A stretch of DNA of 37,683 bases from Streptomyces hayashii (GTDB lineage: Bacteria; Actinomycetota; Actinomycetes; Streptomycetales; Streptomycetaceae), in assembly GCF_024539815.1 (NCBI RefSeq), contig NZ_JAHHIU010000138.1, positions 1-37,683 on the forward strand, given 5' to 3'. The notes below the pieces were generated by a model. That model was not told the origin of the DNA, did no database searches, and saw only the letters and a program-made list of their open reading frames with translations. Made by a program: the position numbers and the translations under genes. Shown here in pieces: positions 30,083 to 37,683 of the stretch (position 1 is its first letter; each line of letters starts with the position of its first letter).

Positions 30083-31888
30083 TCAGCGGACGAGCTTCCA
30101 GTCCTGCGAGCCGTCACCGGCCGCGTTCTGGAGGGTCAGCGGCGCCCCCGCGGACGCGCCGGTCAGGTAGAGAGCGGTGTTCTTGACGGCCTGGAGCCTG
30201 TAGTAGCCGTCGGAGGTCTTGACGAGGTTCCAGCTGCCCGTCGAGCTGTTGTCGACCCACTGGCCGATGCGCTGCCCCACGGTGGCGTTGCCCGTCCAGA
30301 TCGCGGCGGCGCGGCCACCCGACCTGTTCAGCAGGGTCGTACCGCCGTTCGGCTCGTCCACCACGTGCCACTGCTGGGTGTCGGGGTCGGCCGCCGCCCC
30401 GGAGTCCTCCAGGACCACGTCCGGCGCGTCCCCGTTGCCGAGGTTGGCGTCGTTCGTCCTGTTGCCGGTGCCGATCACCTGGCCGGTCTTGCGGTTGACG
30501 AGCCGGTAGTAGGCGTCGGCCGAGTCGCCGAGGTCGACCTCGGCGTAGGCGATCGTGGACGTGCCCTGGTTGTTGAGGATCGCGATGCGGCCCGTGCCGT
30601 CGACGTACTGGAGGTTGCGGCTGTAGCCGGCCGGCGAGGTCGTCTGGTACTCCGTCCACACGCCGTCGCTGCGGCCGCTGTCGTTGACCCACACGTCGCC
30701 GCTGTTCGCCGCGTTGTAGACGAGACGCCCGTCGGGCAACCGGATCAGCACCGGGCTGCCGCCGCCCGAGAGCGGACGGGAACCGGCGATGACCGGCAGC
30801 GAGCCGACCGACATGCCCGTCCGGCTCCCCTTGAAGAACTTCAGCGGGTCGTCGGCGATGACGTAGCGGGTGTTGGCCCCGCCGCCCCAGTACTCGAAGG
30901 TGAGCATCCACCTGCCGTCCGACGTGGGGACGACGTTGGTCATGCCCGGCCGGCCGCCGCCGATCTCGGTCTTGCCGCCGCCCATGTCCTGCGTCGACCC
31001 CGAGATGTCGACGACGGGGTCGCTCCAACCGGTGCTCCTGCCGTCCCAGGTCCGGTGCACGAGGATCTGGCCGTGCGAGTCGGTGGCCGTGTCGTTGGCG
31101 GGGTCCTTCCGGGGGACGCCGGTGACCGGGTCGAAGCCGGTGTAGTCGTTCTCGTCGGAGTAGTAGCAGACCAGCTTGCCCTTGTAGACCATCAGGTACG
31201 GCTCCCACACCGGGTCCACCTGCTGGTACTTGTTCGCGGCGGCGATGTTCGTGCCGACCGCGCCCGCGCTGCCGCCCTGCCAGCCGGCGGTCGCCACGAT
31301 GTTCTGGATCCTCCAGGTCTTGCCCTGGTCCGTGCTGGAGTACAGGGCGATGCCCAGATCGCTGCGGTCGCCGTCGTTGGACGGGGTCCAGTTCGGGTCG
31401 GCCGCCTTGTGCTCCTTGTAGTAGTAGTCGTCACCGGAGACCACACTCGCCAGGAGCAGCGTGCCGGCCTTCATCCCGCCGACGCTCTTCGGGAGGACGT
31501 ACAGGTACGGGTTGGTCCAGTTGCTCGTGTACTTGGCGTACTCGGGGTCCTTGGAGAGGTACGCCGGCGCCTTGACCTCGGACAGCGGCTGCCAGCTCGT
31601 GCCGTCGTCGTCGCTCTTGTAGACCGGGAGGGTCTGCCCGGCCGCGCTGCCCGACGACGTCACGACCGTCGACTTCTCGAACGACGCGACCAGCCGACCG
31701 CTCGGGAGCTGGGCCGACTTCGGGTAGACCGCGCAGTTGCCACGCCCCTTCAGGCACGGCTCACCGCCCAGCTGGTACATGGTGCCGCCCGTGGGGTTGT
31801 ACGCCTGCGCGCCGGCCACGGAGCCGGCCAGCAGTGCCGCCGCCGCGATGGAGCTGCCCAGCGCCTTTGCTGTGGTTCTTCTCTTCAC
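30083..31888 (-). CDS. Secreted GH93-type exo-arabinanase with ricin-like domain
   Basis: This 601-residue protein has a Sec signal peptide (KRRTT, a hydrophobic core, then AGAQA and cleavage near residue 29). The catalytic part (about 30-455) is a six-bladed sialidase-type propeller with BNR-like turns (SDDDGTSWQPL, STDQGKTWRI, GRSTGWSDPV). The start of the mature protein (GGTMYQLGGEPCLKGRGNC) and PSGRLVASFEKST fit the GH93 exo-1,5-alpha-L-arabinanase family, whose members release arabinobiose. Residues 459-601 form a ricin-like beta-trefoil, probably sugar-binding. The GTG start has GGAGG upstream. The gene lies between a GH42 gene (20 bases before) and araBAD (126 bases after). A plain sialidase is less likely because no sialate genes are present. 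Confidence 0.8.
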   Translation of the reverse strand: MKRRTTAKALGSSIAAAALLAGSVAGAQAYNPTGGTMYQLGGEPCLKGRGNCAVYPKSAQLPSGRLVASFEKSTVVTSSGSAAGQTLPVYKSDDDGTSWQPLSEVKAPAYLSKDPEYAKYTSNWTNPYLYVLPKSVGGMKAGTLLLASVVSGDDYYYKEHKAADPNWTPSNDGDRSDLGIALYSSTDQGKTWRIQNIVATAGWQGGSAGAVGTNIAAANKYQQVDPVWEPYLMVYKGKLVCYYSDENDYTGFDPVTGVPRKDPANDTATDSHGQILVHRTWDGRSTGWSDPVVDISGSTQDMGGGKTEIGGGRPGMTNVVPTSDGRWMLTFEYWGGGANTRYVIADDPLKFFKGSRTGMSVGSLPVIAGSRPLSGGGSPVLIRLPDGRLVYNAANSGDVWVNDSGRSDGVWTEYQTTSPAGYSRNLQYVDGTGRIAILNNQGTSTIAYAEVDLGDSADAYYRLVNRKTGQVIGTGNRTNDANLGNGDAPDVVLEDSGAAADPDTQQWHVVDEPNGGTTLLNRSGGRAAAIWTGNATVGQRIGQWVDNSSTGSWNLVKTSDGYYRLQAVKNTALYLTGASAGAPLTLQNAAGDGSQDWKLVR

Positions 31889-31908
31889 TGCCCCTCCTTC
31901 GGGGAAAA

Positions 31909-34035
31909 TCACGGTGTTGCGGTGATCAGCACGCGAACGTCCCAAGGACCGAGGTCCAGCGGGGAACCGACGGGAACGGACGTGCCGTCCAGAACGTCGG
32001 AGAGATCGGCCGGCGCGCTCACGCGTGCGGGCTGCCAGCTCCAGTTGTGAACGATGTGGACCCGACGGCCGTCGGGTGAGGTGCCGGTCGTCGCCGTGAC
32101 CGACTCGGGGAGGTCCTGCCAGGCGTGGCTCGCGGTGGGCACCAGCCACTCGGCGAGCGCACGGGCGAGCTCGCGTCCGGGCGCCGTGCCGACGGTGGTG
32201 ACCCGGCCCGTGCCGTGCGCCCGGGTGGTGATCGCCGGCCACCGGCCGAAGTGCGGGTGATCGTAGCCCGCGAGCACCTCGGCGTCGGTGGCGTTCAGGC
32301 ACTCGATCCACCGGGTCGCGGCGGCGGTCTCCGGGAGTCGCAGCGGACTGCCGGGCGCGCCGTGCACGGGGACGTCCTGGTGGAGGTTGCTGAACTCGTC
32401 GTACGTCGTCCCCGCGGCGTCGGCGAGGCGACCGGGGGCCGGGGTGAGCCGGGCCCTGGCCTCGTGGTCGGCGTAACCGGTGCGGGGTCCGAGGACCAGG
32501 TGGCCACCCGCGTGCGCGTAGGCCGCCAGCCGGTCGAGGGTGACGTCGTCGACGACGTACAGCGCCGGCACGACGAGGACGGGGTGACGCCGTACGGCCT
32601 CTTCGGGGGTCATGTCCCCCAGCTGCCGGGCGTGCACGATCCGCACCTGGCGGCGCGCGTCGAAGGCGCCGCGGTAGAAGGGGTCGAAGAGCCGGTGGTA
32701 GGCGGCGGCGTCGGGTTCGCCGTCGGGCGTCGCGAGCGGCGGGTACTTCTGCATCAGCCACTTGCTCGGCGTCGAGTAGACCATCGTGATGTCGGCATCG
32801 GGTTCGAGACCGGCGACCAGCGGGCCGGCCTTCTCGAACTCCGCGCCCAGCCGGGCTATTTCGGCGTACGCGCGGCCGGGCTTGCCGGTGTGCGGGAGGA
32901 CTCCGCCCCAGTAGGTCTCCGCGCCGAAGCGCAGGGTCTGCCACTGCCAGTACTCGATCATCCGGGCGCCACGGGCCACGTGCGCCCAGGCGGCCTGGCG
33001 CCACTGGCCGTCGTAGCCGGGCCGGTTGTCCCAGGCGAAGCCGATGCTCTGGGCGTTGGTCTCGGTGACGAGGAAGGGCTCCTGGCGGGAGGAGAACATC
33101 CAGTCGGCGGTCTGGTACATCGACCACACCCCGGTGGTCTTCCACTTCTGCTCGTGGGCGTCGGGGGTGGGGTCGGGAAGCAGGAGGCCGTCCTGCATGT
33201 CGTAGTACGGGTTACCGGAGGCGATGTCGAGACGGGCGGCGAGCTCGTCGTCGGACACGCCCTGGCGGGTGTACGAGATGCAGGTGGTGACGAACTGCCC
33301 CTCGCGCGCGTACTCGCGGACGATGTCGGCCTGCCAGCCGATGAACTCGGTGACCTGGCGGGCCTGGAACTCCCGCCAGGCGACGTCGTACTGGGGCTGC
33401 TCGTTGCCGTCCGGAGTCCACAGGTCGGACCAGTCGGACAGCCGGTGCGACCAGTAGACCAGGCCCCACTCGCGGTTGAGGGTCTCGACGTCGCCGTACT
33501 TCTCCCGGAGGTGGTCCACGAACCGCTGGAAGACACCGCGGTTGTGGAAGAGGTGCAGGCCCGGTTCGTTGTCGACCTGCCAGCCGATGACCGCCGGGTG
33601 GTCGGCGTAACGCGCCGCCATCTTGCGGATCACGCGCTCGGCGTGGAAGCGGAACGCGGGGTGGGTGAAGTCGATCTCCTGCCGGGCGCCCCAGCCCATC
33701 CGCTGCCCGGTGGCACGCTCGGCGGTGATCTCCGGGTACTGGCGGGCCAGCCACGGCGGCGCGGCGTACGTCGGGGTGCCGAGAATGACGGAGATGCCGC
33801 GTTCGTGGGCGCCGTCGAGGACGGGCTGCAACCAGTCGAGGTCGAAGCGGCCGTTCTCCGGCTCCCAGGTCGACCAGACCGACTCGCCGACCCGGATGAC
33901 GTTGAAGTTCGCCTCGGCCATCAGGTCCAGGTCGGTCTTCAGCCGTTCGTCCGGCTGGAGTTCGGGATCGTAGGCGGGCGTGTACTCGTGGTAGTACGCG
34001 GCGCCGAACAGGACACGGGCAGGCAGAGCCGCCAT
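31909..34035 (-). CDS. Glycoside hydrolase family 42 enzyme (beta-galactosidase or alpha-L-arabinopyranosidase type)
   Basis: This 708-residue cytosolic retaining glycosidase has the GH42 plan. The N-terminal TIM-barrel begins FGAAYYHEYTP and carries the acid/base Glu157 (GWQVDNEPG) and the nucleophile Glu325 (FLVTETNAQS). A trimerisation domain (about 395-610) and a small beta domain at the end follow. No signal peptide is present, so it acts on imported oligosaccharides. GH42 members usually cut beta-galactosides; some accept alpha-L-arabinopyranosides. In this locus it may process galactose-decorated arabinan or arabinogalactan fragments. GGAGG lies 8 bases before the ATG, and the permease gene ends 45 bases upstream. 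Confidence 0.9.
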   Translation of the reverse strand: MAALPARVLFGAAYYHEYTPAYDPELQPDERLKTDLDLMAEANFNVIRVGESVWSTWEPENGRFDLDWLQPVLDGAHERGISVILGTPTYAAPPWLARQYPEITAERATGQRMGWGARQEIDFTHPAFRFHAERVIRKMAARYADHPAVIGWQVDNEPGLHLFHNRGVFQRFVDHLREKYGDVETLNREWGLVYWSHRLSDWSDLWTPDGNEQPQYDVAWREFQARQVTEFIGWQADIVREYAREGQFVTTCISYTRQGVSDDELAARLDIASGNPYYDMQDGLLLPDPTPDAHEQKWKTTGVWSMYQTADWMFSSRQEPFLVTETNAQSIGFAWDNRPGYDGQWRQAAWAHVARGARMIEYWQWQTLRFGAETYWGGVLPHTGKPGRAYAEIARLGAEFEKAGPLVAGLEPDADITMVYSTPSKWLMQKYPPLATPDGEPDAAAYHRLFDPFYRGAFDARRQVRIVHARQLGDMTPEEAVRRHPVLVVPALYVVDDVTLDRLAAYAHAGGHLVLGPRTGYADHEARARLTPAPGRLADAAGTTYDEFSNLHQDVPVHGAPGSPLRLPETAAATRWIECLNATDAEVLAGYDHPHFGRWPAITTRAHGTGRVTTVGTAPGRELARALAEWLVPTASHAWQDLPESVTATTGTSPDGRRVHIVHNWSWQPARVSAPADLSDVLDGTSVPVGSPLDLGPWDVRVLITATP

Positions 34036-34080
34036 GGGGGAAACCTCCGGGAGGACGTGGGGTGGGGTGAGGGATGCGGG

Positions 34081-35049
34081 CTACTGCTTGACGCCGCCGG
34101 AGGCGAGGCCGCTCTGCCAGTACCGCTGGAGCATCAGGAACGCCACGACGAGCGGGATGATCGAGATCATCGAGCCGGTCACCACGAGCGCGAGCATGTC
34201 GCTGCTGGCACCGGATCCGCCGTTCTGTGCCTGCGCGGCCCAGGAGGACAGACCCACCGTGACCGGGTACAGGTTCGGGTCATTGAGCATGATCAGCGGC
34301 AGGAAGTAGTTGTTCCAGGTCGCCACCAGCGTGAACAGCAGAACGGTCACCAGGCCGGGGCCGAGCAGCCGGAGCACGATCCGGAAGAAGATCCGCAGCT
34401 CGCCGGCCCCGTCGATACGGGCGGCCTCCAGGATGCTCTCGGGCACCGCGTCCTCGGCGTACACCCGCATCAGGTAGAGGCCGAAGGGGTTGACCAGGGA
34501 GGGCAGGATGATCGCCCACGGGGTGTTGACCAGGCCGGCCTTGGCGAACAGCAGATAGGTCGGGATGGCCAGCGCGGTGGCCGGGACCATGACCGCGCCG
34601 ACGACGAGGTTGAACGCGACCCGGTCGCCGCGGAAGCGGAACTTGGAGAACCCGTACCCGCCGGCCGCCGCGAGCAGCGAGGCGCCGACGGCACTGACCC
34701 CCGCGTACACGGCCGTGTTGACCAGCCAGCGCACGAAGACCCCGCCGTCCTGGGTGAAGGTGTCCTCGACGTTCGTCAGCAGCTGCGGAGCGTGCGAGAA
34801 CCACAGGCCGAACGTGTTGATCAGGTCCTGGGTGCTCTTGGTGGAGGCGATGACCAGCCAGAACAGGGGGAGCAGGAAGTAGGCCAGGGCGGCCAGCATG
34901 GCGATGGTCAGCGGAGTGCTGCGGCGGGGGCCGCTCCGGCGCCGCCTCGGCAGGGTGGCGCGCGCCGGCTTCACGGTCGGGGCGGCCGTGGCCGCGGGGG
35001 GCGCGGTGCCCTCCATGAGCGAGGCCGAGGGCTGGGGAGTGGTCGTCAT
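34081..35049 (-). CDS. Carbohydrate ABC transporter permease (MalG type)
   Basis: This 322-residue membrane subunit of a CUT1-class sugar importer has six helices after a 45-residue soluble Pro/Arg-rich N-terminus. The EAA loop that contacts the ATPase reads ILEAARIDGAGELRIFFRIV, followed by LLGPGLVTV. The last segment is MLQRYWQSGLASGGVKQ, as expected for MalG-type partners. The start overlaps the stop of the other permease by 4 bases (ATGA) with AGGAGG before it. No ATPase gene is adjacent; in Streptomyces such importers usually share the MsiK ATPase encoded elsewhere. Confidence 0.93.
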   Translation of the reverse strand: MTTTPQPSASLMEGTAPPAATAAPTVKPARATLPRRRRSGPRRSTPLTIAMLAALAYFLLPLFWLVIASTKSTQDLINTFGLWFSHAPQLLTNVEDTFTQDGGVFVRWLVNTAVYAGVSAVGASLLAAAGGYGFSKFRFRGDRVAFNLVVGAVMVPATALAIPTYLLFAKAGLVNTPWAIILPSLVNPFGLYLMRVYAEDAVPESILEAARIDGAGELRIFFRIVLRLLGPGLVTVLLFTLVATWNNYFLPLIMLNDPNLYPVTVGLSSWAAQAQNGGSGASSDMLALVVTGSMISIIPLVVAFLMLQRYWQSGLASGGVKQ

Positions 35050-35987
35050 GACGTCCTCCTGCGGTTCGCGGTGAGCAGGACGCCGTAGGAGACGATCACG
35101 ATGACGAGGCCGAGGAGGAAGGACACCGTGGCCGCGTAGTTGACCTGCTGGCCGGTGAAGGCGAGGGAGTAGGCGTAGAGGTTGGCGGTGTAGGAACTGC
35201 TGATCACGTCGGGGGCGACCTTCATCAGCAGGCTGGGCTCGTTGAAGAGCTGGAAGCTGCCGATCACGGAGAACAGCAGGGTGAGCATCAGCGCCGGGCG
35301 CAGCGCGGGCAGCTTGATCGACCAGGCGATCCGCCAGGCCCCGGCGCCGTCCATCGCGGCGGCCTCGTACAGCTCCGTCGGGATCGTGCGCAGGGCGGCG
35401 TACAGGATGATCATGTTGTAGCCCACGAACTCCCAGGTCACGATGTTCGCAAGGCTCCCGAGCATCCAGCCGTCGCTGAGGAACCGCGGCACCGGCAGGC
35501 TGAGATCGCGGCTGAGCTGGGCGAACGGGCCGAAGTCCGGGCCGTACAGGTAGCCCCACATGAGGGCGGCGACCACGCTCGGCACCGCGTAGGGGACGAA
35601 GATGCCGAGGCGGATGATCCGGGCCAGCCGCAGCAGGCCGCTGTCGATCGCGAGAGCGAACAGCAGTGCCAGCAGCAGCATCAGCGGGACCTGGATCACG
35701 AAGAACAGCGCGACGCGTACGACGCCGTGGAGGAGCAGCGGGTCGCTCAGGGCCTGGACGTAGTTGTCGAGGCCGACGAAGACCGTCCCGCCGATCAGCC
35801 GCTCCTGGTAGAGGCTGAGGTAGGCGGCGTAGCCGAGGGGGGCGAGGAAGAGCAGGAGGAACAGCAGCATGAAGGGGGCGACGAACAGCGGCCCTGCCGA
35901 CCGGCGGTGGCGTCTGCCGCCGCGCGCGGGGCTGGTCGGCCCGTCTCGGCGCCGGCCTTTGGTGGAGGCCGCGGTTGTGGCAGTCAT
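35046..35987 (-). CDS. Carbohydrate ABC transporter permease (MalF type)
   Basis: This 313-residue membrane subunit has six helices, starting LFVAPFMLLFLLLFLAPLGY. The EAA loop is LYEAAAMDGAGAWRIAWSI, followed by KLPALRPALMLT. It pairs with the MalG-type permease encoded downstream (4-base overlap) to form the pore of a sugar importer. The binding-protein gene lies 113 bases upstream, separated by a large hairpin. AAAGG serves as ribosome binding site. Confidence 0.93.
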   Translation of the reverse strand: MTATTAASTKGRRRDGPTSPARGGRRHRRSAGPLFVAPFMLLFLLLFLAPLGYAAYLSLYQERLIGGTVFVGLDNYVQALSDPLLLHGVVRVALFFVIQVPLMLLLALLFALAIDSGLLRLARIIRLGIFVPYAVPSVVAALMWGYLYGPDFGPFAQLSRDLSLPVPRFLSDGWMLGSLANIVTWEFVGYNMIILYAALRTIPTELYEAAAMDGAGAWRIAWSIKLPALRPALMLTLLFSVIGSFQLFNEPSLLMKVAPDVISSSYTANLYAYSLAFTGQQVNYAATVSFLLGLVIVIVSYGVLLTANRRRTS

Positions 35988-36062
35988 GATCGGGCCTTTC
36001 TGAGGGAGGGAGCGGGTGCCGGATCGGCGGGTGCCTGAGGGGCTGGTGCAGGAGAGGGCGGG

Positions 36063-36092
36063 CGGGTCCCGCGCCGGCCGGCGCGGGACCCG
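36063..36092 (-). promoter_or_regulatory. 30-bp perfect palindrome (stem-loop) after the binding-protein gene
   Basis: The arm CGGGTCCCGCGCCGG (36063-36077) is followed at once by its exact reverse complement (36078-36092). As RNA it would fold into a very stable stem-loop 9 bases after the binding-protein stop codon and before the permease genes. Such elements in sugar-importer operons act as partial terminators or RNA stabilisers that make binding protein exceed permease. That role is inferred here. Confidence 0.65.
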
Positions 36093-36100
36093 GCGAGCCG

Positions 36101-37495
36101 TCAGGACTTGACCGTGAAGCCCTGCTTCTTGGCGTACGTGGTGAGCCGGGTCTGCCAGGCGCCCAGCGCGCGGACCGCGTCGGTCCTGTCGGCGAGCGAC
36201 TTGCCCACGGTCTCGGTCCAGTCCGTGGCCGCCTGGTCGAGGAACGGCGGCCACTGGAAGGAGGGCGAGACCGTGGAACTGACGTCGGCGAAGACCTGGT
36301 TGACCTTCTGGCCGCCGTAGAAGGAGGGCGCGTCGCCCGTGAAGCTCGCGTCCCCGAGCAGGGCCTTGGTGGCCGGGAAGAAGAACTGCTCGGTGGCGAA
36401 CATCTTCGCGCTCGCGGGGTCGCTGTTGAGGAACTGCGCGAACAGCGCGGCGGCGATCGGGTTCTTGGTGCTCTTGATGATCGCGGTGGTCGAACCGCCC
36501 CAGTTGCCGGAGCTCGGCTTGGACGCGTCCCACTGCGGCAGCGGGGCCGCGCGCCAGTGGCCGGCGGTGGACTTGGCCGAGCCGGAGAGGAACGCCGGGC
36601 CCCAGGCCGCGGTGATCCAGGTGGCGTACTTGCCCTTGTTCAGGGCCGCGTACCAGGAGTCGGCGAAGTCGGGCTCGGTGCCGATGACGCCTTCCTTGGC
36701 GAGGCCGCCCCAGTAGTCGCCGAGCTTGCGGGAGACGGCGTCGTCGACGCTGATGGCGATGTCGCTCTTGCCCGAGAGGGCGTAGGGCTTGGCCCCCGCC
36801 TGCCAGAGCAGACCGTGCCAGGCGGCCGCCTCGTTCGCGGCGAGGTTGGTGAGGTAGACGTCGGGGTCGGCCTTGTGCAGCTTGCGGGCCGCGGCCGCGA
36901 ACTCGTCCCAGGTGGTGGGGACGTCGATCTTGTGCTTGTCGAAGATGTCCTTGCGGTAGAGCATGCCCATCGGGCCGGTGTCCTGGGGAACCGCCCAGAC
37001 CTCGCCGTTCGCGCCGCTGACCTGCCCCCACGTCCAGTCGACGAAGGTGTCCTTGAGCTTGGCGGCGCCGTACGGACGCAGGTCCAGCAGGCTGTCGGTG
37101 ATGGTGAACGTCGGGATCGCCTGGTACTCCATCTGCACGGCGTCGGGGGCGCCGCTGCCCGCCTTGATCGCGGTGCGCAGCTTCGTGTAGTGGGCGACGC
37201 CCTGGCCGGCGTTGACGGCCTTGACCTTGATGGCCGGGTACTTCTGCTGGAAGAGCGCGATCTCCTTGTCGATGTTCGGGACCCAGGTCCAGAACACCAG
37301 CTCGGTGGGCGTCTTCATCGCCTTGTCGATGTCGGCCTGGCTGACCGCCTTGGCGGAGGAGCCACCGCCGGAGCCGCCGCTGCCGGAGCCGCCGCAGGCG
37401 GAGAGGGTGCTTGCGAGCGTGAGGGCTCCGGTCGCGGCGAGGAAGCCGCGGCGGTTCAAGGAAGCCGAGGAGGCGGCTGAGAGGAATTTCGACAT
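36101..37495 (-). CDS. Sugar ABC transporter solute-binding lipoprotein
   Basis: This 464-residue extracellular binding protein of the CUT1 class has an N-terminus with a twin-arginine motif (NRRGFL), a hydrophobic stretch and the lipobox LSAC, so it is probably a Tat-exported lipoprotein anchored outside the membrane. A Gly/Ser-rich tether follows (GGSGSGGSGGGSS). The mature fold is seen in TELVFWTWVPNIDKEIALFQ, the AVPQDTGPMGMLYRKDIFDK hinge region and PTTWDEFAAAARKL. GGAG lies 9-12 bases before the ATG. It is the first gene of a long co-directional run (binding protein, two permeases, GH42, GH93, araBAD), which points to arabino-oligosaccharides as ligands. The exact sugar is inferred. Confidence 0.93.
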   Translation of the reverse strand: MSKFLSAASSASLNRRGFLAATGALTLASTLSACGGSGSGGSGGGSSAKAVSQADIDKAMKTPTELVFWTWVPNIDKEIALFQQKYPAIKVKAVNAGQGVAHYTKLRTAIKAGSGAPDAVQMEYQAIPTFTITDSLLDLRPYGAAKLKDTFVDWTWGQVSGANGEVWAVPQDTGPMGMLYRKDIFDKHKIDVPTTWDEFAAAARKLHKADPDVYLTNLAANEAAAWHGLLWQAGAKPYALSGKSDIAISVDDAVSRKLGDYWGGLAKEGVIGTEPDFADSWYAALNKGKYATWITAAWGPAFLSGSAKSTAGHWRAAPLPQWDASKPSSGNWGGSTTAIIKSTKNPIAAALFAQFLNSDPASAKMFATEQFFFPATKALLGDASFTGDAPSFYGGQKVNQVFADVSSTVSPSFQWPPFLDQAATDWTETVGKSLADRTDAVRALGAWQTRLTTYAKKQGFTVKS

Positions 37496-37683
37496 GGTGG
37501 ACTCCGCAGAGGGCGTAGGGAATCGGCGCACCGGCGACGGCGTGCAGTTCGGGATGTCAGAAGCGGGGTTCGGCGAGGGACGCGGGGCGGGGCCAGGACC
37601 GGCAGGCCGCGGGGGTGTTCCTCGCGGGGCCGGGGGCCGAGCGCGTCACGCTCGTCGGCTGACAGGGGGGCTCACGCCGGGAG
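37496..37683. other. Upstream region of the binding-protein gene, no gene called
   Basis: These 188 bases lead to the right edge. They should hold the promoter of the sugar-uptake operon. A minus-strand frame open from the edge to a stop at 37557-37559 (ending AEPRF) could be the tail of an upstream gene, but it is too short to identify. I see no copy of the ATTTCGAA/TTCGATAT element found before araB. Confidence 0.35.

Noticed and set aside
30083..31888. Sialidase (neuraminidase)
   Set aside because: The BNR-type propeller is shared, but the mature N-terminus and the araBAD context fit GH93, and no sialic acid genes are present.
26294..32050. A 1918-codon open frame on the plus strand across the araBAD/GH93 genes
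   Set aside because: It runs antisense to five strongly supported genes. Its translation is Val/Gly/Arg/Asp-rich with no family features. Long antisense frames are expected in DNA with such GC-rich third positions.
1..37683. TTA (bldA-dependent) codons in the genes called
   Set aside because: Every TTA or reverse TAA that I checked by eye fell out of frame or between genes, but the check was not exhaustive, so I make no claim about bldA control.

Overview
The window looks like a piece of a Streptomyces chromosome or that of a close actinomycete. The DNA is very GC-rich, third codon positions are almost all G or C, GTG starts are common, and the gene families present (PASTA-less Ser/Thr kinase, GerW-like spore protein, PucR regulator, F420/LLM oxidoreductase, Tat-type lipoprotein) are typical of that group. 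I saw no RNA gene, insertion sequence, integrase, phage gene or CRISPR array.

Region 1 (about 1-6.97 kb). A PAS-PAS-LuxR regulator (minus) faces a tightly coupled plus-strand operon: an ATP-grasp ligase, a PEP-dikinase-like protein with a phospho-histidine domain but no PEP/pyruvate barrel, and an MFS transporter. Start and stop codons overlap by 4 bases at both junctions. The shared promoter region holds a perfect 24-bp palindrome. I do not recognise this as a described pathway. It looks like a small system that ligates, phosphorylates and exports a metabolite, and it is the best candidate for something new here.

Region 2 (about 7-11.2 kb). These are housekeeping-like singletons on the minus strand: an exported HAD-fold protein that lacks the second catalytic Asp, a GerW/YtfJ-type gene broken by a frameshift in its glycine-rich segment, a small four-helix membrane protein, and a membrane Ser/Thr kinase with a long extracellular part. 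A 4 x 13-bp tandem repeat lies upstream of the kinase.

Region 3 (about 11.4-22 kb). This is an unassigned catabolic locus. A minus-strand operon (histidinol-dehydrogenase-family enzyme, APC permease, ThuA-like protein, ThDP-dependent enzyme) is divergent from a PucR regulator. Next to it are two divergent GMC flavin oxidoreductases. Both divergent promoter regions carry TGCAC-centred inverted repeats, which suggests one shared regulator. The substrate is unknown; an amine, amino alcohol or hydroxy-sulfonate would fit the enzyme types.

Region 4 (about 22-25.97 kb). A DeoR regulator is divergent from an MFS sugar-type transporter. A four-copy 20-bp tandem repeat follows, in the leader of an LLM oxidoreductase gene, and then a HAD-like hydrolase gene. 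Strong hairpin terminators bound this block.

Region 5 (about 25.98-37.68 kb). This is a co-directional (minus) arabino-oligosaccharide utilisation locus, in transcription order: solute-binding lipoprotein, two ABC permeases, GH42 glycosidase, secreted GH93-type exo-arabinanase with a ricin-like domain, then araB, araA and araD. Extracellular arabinan would be cut, the oligomers imported and hydrolysed, and arabinose converted to xylulose-5-phosphate. A 30-bp perfect palindrome after the binding-protein gene probably sets its expression above that of the permeases. No regulator or ATPase gene for this locus lies in the window.
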